A stretch of DNA of 64,000 nucleotides from contig JACATO010000062.1 in the NCBI GenBank assembly GCA_018389105.1, positions 248,001 to 312,000 of the forward strand, written 5' to 3'. A program made the position numbers and the translations under genes. Of this stretch, positions 51,201 to 63,200 are shown in pieces; the stretch's first letter is position 1; each line of letters starts with the position of its first letter. The notes beneath the pieces were generated by a model. It did no database searches. It worked only from the letters and a program-made list of their open reading frames with translations, and was not told the origin of the DNA. The stretch comes from Nautilus pompilius (taxonomy: Eukaryota; Mollusca; Cephalopoda; Nautilida; Nautilidae).

Positions 51201-54200
51201 TCTGAATGGAACTACAAATTGTAATATCTTTTGAACTCTTATTTATTATTTTTTTAAAGATATTGTAGCATTTCATTAATTTTTCCATTCAGATCACTAA
51301 GGATGATTCGATAAATGGTTTATATTTGCTACATAAGTAGGGCCCCTTTACCTAATTAGCTTGCATAACTTATATAATTCGGTCTTGGCAATATTGCTTC
51401 ACCAGTGAGTATTCCGTCTTACCTATTTCCAGTGGTCTGTCTAAACCATTGAAAAATTACTTCAAGAAAGTGGGAAAAGTAACCTGTAGGCTGGCTTTTG
51501 CACAGTTTTTAGTTTCCTAGGGGATATCCATCTCTTTCCACCCCGTTTTTAGATACATCTAGTCAAGATCGTCAATGGTTGGAGAATCCAATCCATCCAC
51601 AAAACAGGAAATAATAATAATAATAATAATAGACTTTATAAAATATCTAATCCCAGTAAGCTTTTTTGTAAAAAATTTAAAAGAAAAAAAGAAATATGTT
51701 TTACATGAAAGATTTGAATCGTTCGTCTGGCTGACGGATGGCCATCGGCCCAGTGTTTAGGCTGCCAGGTTAGGATCTCAGCTTGGCATACCTTCTCAGC
51801 ATGGTTTCATCCAACTGTGTCGATTTTCTTCATGCACCCCTTTTCCTTCCACATCTAAAGAAAAAGAAGAATTTATAGTAGAGATTACTGTGCCAGCATC
51901 TGCGGTTATACAGAGGGTCTAAGTTAATTTTAATGGTAAAAAGGAGGTTAGATTAAAAGTACTGGAATAAACAATCACTTGAGGAGGAGTAAGATCTGAA
52001 GTTAGGTGGGATTAACCTTATATTCTTTTAGTTGAGCCCTTGAGAATTTTTGCAGAAATAGGGATTAGATACCCCTTTATTGTTAAAGGTAAATTGTTCT
52101 TGCTGAGGACGAAATTACCTGGCCCCCCTCATGGTGCAGGATGGGCAGCGCATTCTAGTGGATAGCCATGGCACTGCACTCCCTCACCATGATTATTGTC
52201 TCCCATGTAGAGAAGTCTTCATTGTAGTAAAACAAAAAAAAAACACATCCAGCTGTTATTATTTATCATTATTTTAGTTAGTACATAACTAAATGCCAGA
52301 AGTTTTCATTTTGTATGCTGCTTGTGGCTTAATTTAAAAATTGTGAAGGTAAAAGGAAAAAGACTTCCTGAAATATTGGAATTTGCGTGATATATGAAAA
52401 AAATTTTAAAAAATTTGCTGGATTGGTAAGGTGGGACCCAAGCAGATGTAGACGTTTTGCTTGCTTTTTTTAATGCTACTTTGTGTCTTCCGTCTCTTGG
52501 CTTCGGAAAGTTAAATCGGGACACTATCAGATGAAGTGTTCTACATCACCGTGACAATGGTCGCAGCCTATTGTGTGTATTTTACCTGTCAGGCTTTCCT
52601 CCACTGGTTCTGATCGGCAAGCAGAATACGAGTTTGAGCTGGTTAGACAAAACTCAGAAGAATCTATATAACAGCATTGTTGTTCTCTGATCTTTGTGTG
52701 CCGACATAACAGAGTTAGGCCCTACGTATTATCAGATTATTATTTTGAAAAAGCTTTTTTTTTTTTTTTTGTCACTTTTAAAATAATTTTTATGCATGAC
52801 CGCTTTAAAAAAAGAAAAAAATTGATGTTAATTCAAAATGAATAATAATGACATGGTGTTATTTTAGGACTGTTTCAAGAAGATGATGATGCCTTACCAA
52901 TATCATTTATCAGAATTGGCACAGATGAAGATGCATCAGAAAGAGAATATGGTTTTAACTGGCCCAGGTATTTATATGAATAATTTTTCATTAACTAATG
53001 TAGCTTAAGAACTTTTACTAAGGCTTACAATGCTTAAATGACTTAGTTGTTAGTGATTATTTACCAGTATAATGTTTGTGATATTTAAGCTATTGGTTTC
53101 CATTGGTTCCCAGACAATAACATTAGCTTTCAGCACCAAACTGTTAGAGCTCCTAAAGCAGGTTGTTTCTGATTTCTTTCTGATTTTGCTTCAAAATTGT
53201 TTTTATTAAGATTGTTGTGGACCGTGAAAGCATCCTCATCCTGTGGCTTGGTGACGAAGTTCTTTCATCCAGTCTCTGATTATTCTGATTAGTTCTAACA
53301 TGACAGTTAATAGCATTATTATATTGTATTTTTGGTCTTCGGTCTTTACTTACTGTATTTATTTTGTTTGTTTTATTTCTGTTCCCTTTCTACCCTTGCA
53401 TTCTCCTTTCTTGGTTATTTTAAAGAATTATATTATAAGATGAGAGAAGGACCATAAACATTTACTAAATTGTAGAATGGTGATCAAGTGGCAGCAGAAA
53501 CTGTGTTCTGTTCTTGAGGAAGCTGGTATGGACTCTGACGAGAGTTTGACATTTGATTCGCTGAATGGTGCATGTCAGTTTGCCAAGTCAGAACCCTCTC
53601 CCTTTTCGGCCAAGAAATCCATGTATGGTAAAGAGGAGCTGTCTGACAAAAGTGAGCTGAAGCATGTTAGTGAAGAGGTCAGTGACATTGCCTTCTTTTT
53701 CTGGAAATTGTATTTTCTTTTTTCCACTTTTGAAAGTTCCCAGATTGAATTTATTGCGATGATAACATAATGGATCTGTTCTAGTGGTTTTACAATTTCT
53801 GTAAGCGCCTCTTGTAATTTTTTTTCAGAATCTGATGTAAAATCACTTTTGTATTTGTAATAATAGCGGATGCATGATCAAATCTTCTCTCTTTCAGCAC
53901 ACACTTCATTTTTGAGAAGAGAAAAAAAAAATTGACTGACAGATGTGCACAAACCAATGCAGAACAATTGTGTAAAATTCCTGGTTCACTGATCTTTTGG
54001 GACAAATTTGTGTCAAACTAACTCTTCATGGTCAAAGAATGCTATCAGCATTGACTAAATTTCCAATTTAACCTATCTTGCTTTCTTTAGTCTGGTTACA
54101 ATGGTAGCTTCCACTAAAAGGATCGGTTCTTGACCTCTGAACCATAACTGTAAACCAAAGTTTCATCAACTGTTATGGTGTTCTGAAGAAATTATGGATC

Positions 54201-57200
54201 ATTTGCTACTTGTTTTTTTTTTTAAGATCTTAGCACAAAAACACAATGCTCTTTTTTGCTCCATCATCGTTGAGAAGACATGGAACAAACTTGGCAGAGA
54301 TGCATCACATCCCTAAGTCTTTTGTGATAATTGACTGACAGGCGGCATAGCAAACGTTAACTACTTCAGTAACTTCTCTGATAGTCATTTTGCCTTTGTG
54401 TGAAGTTACTGGTTGTCTGGACCATGGATAATTTTCACTGGGTGTCCTGCCATTTCTGAATCAAAAAAACTATATGAATGTTGTTGCACAGGAAGGTACT
54501 ATATCACCTAACACTTTATATGTTTCAGTGACTGTTTTATTTTGACTTCCAACAAAATTTGATGCATGCATTGCTCTGATCATAACTTGTGATCAGCAAG
54601 AAATAAGGATACAATCCTATTTTAGTTGTGTCAGCAACTAGGAATATGTTTGGATATTATGCATCAAATTTTAGCTCTTGGTGTTGCCACACTGAATTCA
54701 GTCAGGAACTTTTTTGATCACACCTTGTATTCATGTTCACTGTTGACTAATTACAAATTCTTAATTGCATATCAGAAATAACCAATTAGGTAGTCTTGTA
54801 TTGATAGTTTAGAATCTGCCATCTTGTATGACCTCTCTCGAAGTGAGGATAGAAAAAAGTAATGATGTCAGTACTCAACCCCAGGAATGAACCTACTGGA
54901 ATCCTTTATTTTAAGATGTGTGAGGAAATCTCCACAGTCTACTGGTGAAGATGAGTCAGAAGAAAGTATGCTAGCAAGGTTTTGCCAAAGCAAGTTTGTT
55001 TCCTACAGGGGTTGAACCCAGGTCCTCGTCCTTAGCAGTCCAGTAGCCTGGCCCCAGGGCCACCTTGCCACCATTATATAATAAGCATGAGAATTTTATT
55101 TATAATGGTAATATTTTAAGATAGATAAAGATTTCTCTCTTTAAATTTCTACTGAGCTTACATGCTAACTTGCTCAGAATTGCATCTTTGAGATAAATGT
55201 CACAAAAGCCAGTGTTAGCACTGCTGGACTCTTTTAGTGAAAGTTCAAGAATTCCTTTGGCAAAAATTATTTGTTGTTTATTCATATTTTGCTTTGTTGT
55301 TGTTGTTTTGTTTTTTCTCTTTGAATTATTTAGTGTTTTGAATTTATGGTGGAAATCTCTTCAAACAACTGCCTTCTGTAAGAGATGTTGTTTAATCTAC
55401 ATCAGATAATTGTTTCTTTTTATTTTTTAAAAATGTTTTAAGAGGGTCTTACCAGGTGACAAGGATGAGCTAAAGGATTTCCAAGAAAAGACATTGAGCA
55501 ACTCAGGACTGATTATCGATGTGTTCATTCCAGCTGTTAATGGTTTTCTCCCAAGCAAACAGTTTTATGAGATTCTTTACAACAGGTAAATTTAGTTAGC
55601 AAGGGTTAAGTACTGTTTATGCTGAAAAAGATTCATAAACACAAACAACCATCATAATGCTGCAGTTTCTCCATTGCTGTCATCCATTTTTTCCTCTTTC
55701 CTCTCTCTCTACAGGGGGGAATGTTCATTCATTGCAAATTAAATTGTCAATTGTCTTCAGTTGACACATATTCAAATACTGATTGACTGGTGCTGCCATC
55801 TATTTACTTTCTTTTTCATTTCTACAACTAAACAATCATTTTTTTTGTGCACCAACATGTACAGGAGAGATGAGAGGCAGCATAGTGCCGCAGTTGTCTG
55901 CTAGGAGGTGTTGCCAGTCCTGCACCACATGAGGCCCAATAAGCTGACTCCCAACAGGGATAAATCACTGCTAGAACTCTTCAGCTTTTTAGATGTAAGA
56001 AACTGGAGTGCTTGGAGGAAAATCCATGCAGCCAGCTGGTGAATAAAAGTGATAGGGAACCGTGTCAGGGAGGTATGCCAAACCAAGTTGGTCCTCTGAT
56101 TATTTCCTTTCAGATGTCTGTGATGGAAGATTGAACCCACAGAAAGAGAAAGCAATCATTTCCACAATGCAGCACAAACTGAGTCGATGAGACTTTTACA
56201 AACCAACTTTTTCTACAGCTATAACGCATTTGACTATGTGTTGTAAACTTTAAATTTATAGGGTTAGAATACATTCTAAATCAAGTCATGGTTAGTGAAT
56301 GTTTGTTATTTTTCTCTCTTTCTCAACTGAATTATTTAACAAACTTTAAAACATTAAGAGTTCTACATAAAAATTTCTAACAATTGATACCATTAACAGA
56401 TTCTTTGTTCACTGCCTTGATTACTAACTGCTATTACTTCTACTATTTAATCCTCTGTATACCACTTGGGATGCACTTTCACCCCACTATCCTTCAAATC
56501 TGAATTACTCAGCACACACTGAGCCACAGGGGTTGTGACACAGTAATGGAAAATCTCCAACTCCATGTGTTTACATTACAAGTGTTGACTAAATATACAA
56601 CTAGAGTACTAGTGCTTTTGGCTTGGATGCAAATGTACCCCAGGTGTTCTATGGAGATTAATGGCAGGTTTAGATATAGAAATTAGGCTTTTATGTGGTT
56701 TATCCCAGAACTGGGTAACATTACATCTTAACTTATTTAGTTGGGGCAACTACATATTTCAAACAGTCTTAATATAAATGTTGAAAAAATTGCAGTATCT
56801 TTTCTAAGGTAAGATGGAAAAGATTGATAAACTCAATGGTAGATTTTAAATTCAAGAGAATTTAAATTATTTTAAAGTTATGTAGCTCCTAAATGTATAT
56901 TTCATCATATGTTGAAGATGGAAGAACTTCCGAGAAAGCTAAAGTAATCACTGGTTGGTACATCACCTGTTTCGTAATCCCTAGAAGAAACACACTATTT
57001 CACATGAATGTATCTAATTCAAAACAGGCAGCGAATCTGATTATAAACAAACAGAAATATGTCATTTATTGGATAAAAAGAAAAATAAAGCAAGAACTAA
57101 CTTTCTTTTAAATTATGCTTTACTATTAATTAGGGATCTGTTGAAATAAATTCTATATTTCTTTTTATTGATATTATTTCAGTGTGGCATTAGTTTGACA

Positions 57201-60200
57201 ATTTTTAATTAAAATTTATTTTTAAATTTCAGAATCTGTAACGATTTTTTGCTATGGGAACCAACTGCTCCATCTCCGCTCTACTCTCATGACCAAAGCT
57301 TACTAATTCCACAATCCTTAGATGCTACTCTCCGGGTCCAGTACTTATTTCCAGATATGTTTGAAACATGTAAATCAGGAATGAAGTACGGTTAGTAGAA
57401 ATATGTAGTTTTTTCTATATACTAGGGATGTTCAAATGAAAGCTGGCCAGGTACCATTTATTGCAATGCTATTTCACCTGGGTTTTGAATGTCCCTAGAA
57501 TTTCTCAAGACTTAGTATGAGGCCCTATTTGGGTTTTTTGTGTGCGTCTGTCACCTTGATAGAGTATGCAAATTTTTTTCTTGCATCTAGGTGAATTAAA
57601 GTGTTTTTTGCATCATCGGAAAAGCTATCAGACGTACCTGTGAGCGATTTCATCACCATTAGTCAGGGTGTGAGGACTTGCCCTTACCTATATGACGTGG
57701 CATGTAGCAGGACAAAAGTTTTGGCAGTGCCTTGATTCTGGTCAGAAGTTGTTAGGGACTCATGGTTGGAGATTATGGAATCCCTGATTATTTACCATCA
57801 GAAAACTAAACATGCACGTGCAAGGTTTCCGTTTTTCATGTCTTGAAATTTTAGTCCTTTACAATCACCCAGGTAGCGATTTTAGTTTAGAGCTGCATTT
57901 TGTTCTTTACCACAGCTGAAAATGGACAGCACGATGTTTGAAAAGTTCCACCACCTCTCACCATCATCAACAACAGCAAGCTTTGAACCCACCTGCGTGT
58001 TTTACCCCTTAGGGTTAGACCGAAAGCAATCAGATCTAATTATTTATAGGAAACTGCTTTTCAGACTAATCTGTGATTTCATTCACATGTGCTATAATGG
58101 CTGTCGTTTCTGAACAAAGACGACTGTTCACGTATTACCTGTAAACAGTGTGAACATGTGGGCACGTGATTTTGTGTATAGTGTAGCAGCCAGCCCGGCT
58201 CTTTGGTAGGAAGCACCGTAATCTGGTGTCAAGGGAGATTCAAGAAGACCAAACAACTTACCACCTGCACTGGCAGAACAGTTACCTCAGAATTAGCTAA
58301 CACCTGGGTACTTACTGCTAGGCAAACAAAGGAATTTGCAGTCAGGAAACTTGCCTTAGGTTTCGCCTCATATGGGAGCTGAACCCAGATTTTCTCCCTT
58401 CAAGGTGAGCATGCTATCAACTATGCAATGTGACTTCTAATGATGTAAGACTTCATAGAAATACCTCACTAAACCCAGAAGTAGTAGATTGTTTAAAATC
58501 AGTTAAGAGTAGATTGTTTTAAAATCTAGTTTATGGATGTCTGTTATTGGTGATGTATAGTCGTGTTTCCTGATGAACATGGCATAGTTGCAATGTCATG
58601 ACATTCTTTTTATCTTTGCATTGCACAGGTAGTGTGAGCTGGGGCACCATACACTACTCTTTTTTGACAGATGACTTTTTGCTTAGACAGGCAGAAGTCC
58701 CTCTTAAAGAATATTGAAATATTGGGGAAAAGTTAGTTTCATTGCAGACCCCAGTCATGGACTGAATTGCATGCCATGCACCCACCATCAGTATTACCAA
58801 TGATGTCTGACATTGCATAGGGTGAGGATTGGTTTGTGTCTTAATACTGTGGAGTTAACATCAGATGGTTCTCATGGAGACCTGCACATTTCATTGCATT
58901 TGTAGCCAATTTTTGGTGTTTGGTTTCCATGCTCTTCACAGCTTTGTGCATCAAGGATGCAAATAAATGATTGGTCTTGTGGCTTTTCTTGAAATGAACC
59001 ATCTCCTTATCAACAAAACAGATCTATTTCCTTGGTGATTTGCTGCTGGCATCCACCAATGTCTCTTTGGCCAACTATGCACTGCCTTTCAAAGTTGATT
59101 AGTTCCTGCAAGTCACCATCCATCAGTTTACAAGATCCTTTTGTTCATGGCATCACTGTCTGCAGAATGAGGATTCTTCTGGCCTGAATCTGTTCTTATG
59201 ACTTACATTGTGCCTCAGGGGATGGCTATTTACCTATGTCAAGCTTTGTTTTTTTCTTTGTACTGATAGGTCAACATGGATTAAAGGTAAAACTAAGCAA
59301 ATAATGAGGAACAAACTTATCCACCTTTGTAACCATTATTTGTAAGTACCAGGCAAGGCATCAAGTTCTTAGTATGTGTTTTTTGTGGAGTTTTTTGTTC
59401 GTCTTTTCTAGAGTCTGACTCTGAATCTGATGAAAGTCTGGGAACATGCAGTTTCTCCCAAGATCTTCGGCACAGGAGAAGAACCAAAGACAACCACTTA
59501 CAGAGCAAAATATCTTTCTGTTTAAACATGAACAAAGGAAAAGTAACTGCTTTTACTCCACAAAAGGTGGGCAACATTTCTCGTTTTTGGTCATTGGCGA
59601 TAAAAATTTGTATTATTATTAGAGCAATTGAATAAGACAGAACTTTTTCACTCAGAAATAAATCCTCAGCTTTTAAAATATGCACAAGCCTTTGGTTAGG
59701 ATTAGTAGATAAAGTGGCCATTCAGCGAGAGTAGGAAGAAAACTTGTAAAAGCAATGACATCAAAGAAGACATGAAGGCTAAAAAAATAGGTAAAATGCT
59801 ATATTTGGTCAAAGGAAAACTCTAACTTGCCCATGACACTCTTCAAAGAAGTTACAAATCAGAGGTAATTCTTGAAGAATTGTGTAATGTTGATGTTATT
59901 TTGACCTGTTCCAGAAAGAATAAATTTAACAAATTTAGTTTTTATTATTATTATTATTCTACACAAATTATTTTTCCTTTTAGAAGTAGTATTTTCTTTC
60001 CATGATTTTGTTAGATAATAGGCACTTGCTCGCTTTTGTTATTCTCTTTTACATAAGGACAACAACGGGGTTGACAGCTGTAATCACCATGGAGAACTCG
60101 TTGTGACAGTGGAAGATGCGAACACGTTTCTGGTGGTTAATCACAACGGTGACCCAGAGTTGCAGTATCTTTGCTTTCAGGCGAACAGAGGAGCATTATA

Positions 60201-63200
60201 TCACAACGGTAAACCACTGTTGATCACCAAGTTGAAGGAACGTTTTTTGGCATAGAGAGTTGCTTGTTGTAATTTGGTTTTCGCAATGGAATTCCTAATC
60301 TTGCTGTTATTAATTTTGCACATAAAAATGGTGAATTAACTATTTTCATATTGGTATTTTCGGAGACTGACCCATGGTTCTGTTCTTTCTCTCTCTTGGA
60401 GTGAGACTAGAAAAGTGATGTCACAGCCCATACAAGCATTGTACAGTGCACACCTTCTACTGCTATGATGCATAGCCGATTTCCAGAGTTGTTTGTGGTG
60501 CTCTTGATAGAGTTGGAATGCCGCCTACACTTTAAAACTATCAGAAGTTTAAACTGAGTGAAATTCACTTGAAATTAGTGTCATAGGTAACTTATTGCAA
60601 AAATATGCTTTTAGTTGTTATGGAGAAAATTAAGTCCTTTTATTAACAGCTTTCCTTTAAGAAAGTTGGACCAACTTTGACACTTGATCTGTTGATTTGC
60701 CATGTAAGTGTTTTCTAATCAAAGCACTGACATTTCTAAGAAACTGCCATGGAGCCCCAACTACTCATGTGGAGATTTACAGTGCACTTTCCAGTATTAT
60801 GGAGACAAAGCAGCTCATTATGGTAGGGATGCAGTTCTCTTTCAAAATTAGGTTTATCCAGAGTTATGGGTTTTCTCTTTCCCTTGCCAGCCTCTTCTGT
60901 CTTTACTAATCAGAAGAAATTTTGTAAGTTCTTTCATTAGGATGGCTGTAGTATTGGAGTATCTATTAGAGCATCATTTATAGTTTTGTACAACCTCCTT
61001 TCCCCACCTGTCAGGTGTTCAGGTGTTATTTTGAAATAACACCTGAATCTATAATATATACAATTTAGCTAGTTCATCTGTATCTTCAAGACTGCAAATG
61101 AATATGCTTCATGTACAATTATGTATAAATAAATACACTAGGGTATACACTGTCAGCTCTGGATTTACTTTGCAGCCAATTTGATGCAAAGAAATAATAT
61201 ATTATAATCATTTGCTTTATTTCCATGACCAACAATTAAAATCATATATGTGGTGATTTTCTCTTTAAATCTCTTGAGTTTCTAAAGGTACACACACAAG
61301 TGTATTATGTTTGTTGTTTTTTTTTTTTTCTTCTTTTTTTACAAATTCTTAGGGGTTCCAACATTTGGTGAAACATACAGTACACACATTAAAGAGACTG
61401 CACATTTTATTTTAGCAGCTCTACGAAGATCACAAAGTATATCACAGGAGCAGGTATCTCCGGAAAGCATGATGCAAATGGTACTAGGGTTTCATGAAAG
61501 CATAAAAATAGGAGCAATTTTAAGGAAAAAATAAAATTTCCAATTTAATTTTTATATTTACAGGAAATTGTTCATTGGTGTACATTGTATACAGAATATG
61601 GTGCATTACCATTGAAGTACTTTTATGAGTAAAATTGTTTACATCATTCTGTTTATTGTTTTATTTTTTGCTGTTTTCTTACTGTAGCTTCACAAGATAA
61701 TTTTCTTCTTATTAGGATGTGTAGAGAATTTGAAGGAGTTACCAGTGATCAAGAAGCTGCAGGCTTCACAAGCCATGGCCGAGCATCTTTATCCAACCAT
61801 CTACAAGTCTGAGCCTGGGGTATTTGACAAAACAGCTTGGGCTGTGGGTTGTGGACCAGACACCCTGGACATGTTGACCATTGCTGTGAAAATCAAACTC
61901 AACACAAAACTCGATACTTTCAGCAATCCCATTTTAAAGGCTAGTAAATCATTTCAGTAATGATTATAAACATCTGGTAGGTAGGTATTACATTTTCGGC
62001 AATCTCACCTGTGAAACTATAAAATTCTTTACCAGAAGAATGTAAAAGGATTTCTGTGTCTATAAGAAAACGAATACCAAAAGCTATGGAATCTAGACCT
62101 GAAGTAATCAAGTTATTTATTTATTTATTTATTCTAATAAGTACATGGTAATTACCAATATGTATGGAATTACATAATGTGAGAAGTAAATAAGATATGT
62201 GAAATGTCATAATATACTTAGTATTTGAAACTGATCTGAAAATTGCTACATGGGATCTCTAGCAGCTGAGATTGCCACCTGCTTATTTTACAGTCGTCAT
62301 CATTTGTTTGGCAGCCATTCAGCCTACTAAAAGTAAAATTGCATTTAGAAATACAACTGCTGCTGGACTATTTAGACTGATGGTTCATTGTGTCATTTGC
62401 TTCTGGTAGCTCCAGGTTCACCGCCATCCACACAGACAGTTTGCAAGCTATTGTGTCAGACAGCACATTGGATTTTGTAGTGGAGGAATCTTTGTACAGA
62501 CTGCACATCTAGCTAGTGGATCTGACAGCCCAGTGGTCTGTGGATGGTATTCTGTCCTTTCCCACACCAACATGGGTTGATTGGCAGACAATACCTGGCC
62601 ATCCAGATCTGCTTGGCTGGGCTAACTTAGAGTATTGTCTTTACCAAGGCGATGTCGCATTACAGACTGTTCGACAGCTTGCTGTATCACTACAAGGAGT
62701 GGAACAAGATCTCCAAAACCAGGAACTGGGCCCTCAATTTTATCCATGTGCTGACTTGCAAGAAAACCTTGTTTTGTGTGTCATCAATGACTTTCAGTGA
62801 TATGGAAATCAAGCAATGTTCTGTTTTCATGGACAATCAACAATGTTCATTTCTCCCAACTTTCATGTCAATAGTTTTTATAATATCCTACCCAGCAGAA
62901 CCAGGTGTTATACTTTTTAAGTTTTTGAAGACTTTTTTATGTTAATGTTTGCTATTCTCTAGGACAATCCAAGCGTGATACCAAATATTGTAGTGAAGAT
63001 GGCGAAATTTTATAAAGCTGAGTATCTCATTTAGAAAGTAGTCCCCAAAATTGTTGTTCATTTAATTTGTGAATATTTTGGACATACTTTTTATTTTTTA
63101 ATATTATAGGACTTTAGTTGTAAGTCAGAATATTTTTATTTAGAAGGCTACAACTGTGATATTTACTTATTAAATTGTTTTTTTAACCAGGAATTTGTTG

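Larger units (their letters stand above)
53678..55442 (+). other. ATG2: ATG2 intron 18
   Basis: Contains a mariner transposase remnant and a minus-strand SINE. The rest is AT-rich with nothing assigned. Confidence 0.5.
57391..59411 (+). other. ATG2: ATG2 intron 20
   Basis: A MITE-like element 31 bp into the intron, SINE-like DNA at 58180-58440, and unassigned moderately complex sequence at about 58600-59270. No supported coding region. Confidence 0.5.

Noticed and set aside
53476..53770. Extension of the ATG2 exon 18 frame past 53677
   Set aside because: The extra residues are Phe/Leu-rich intron text; the GTCAGT donor joins in phase to exon 19, which matches ATG2.
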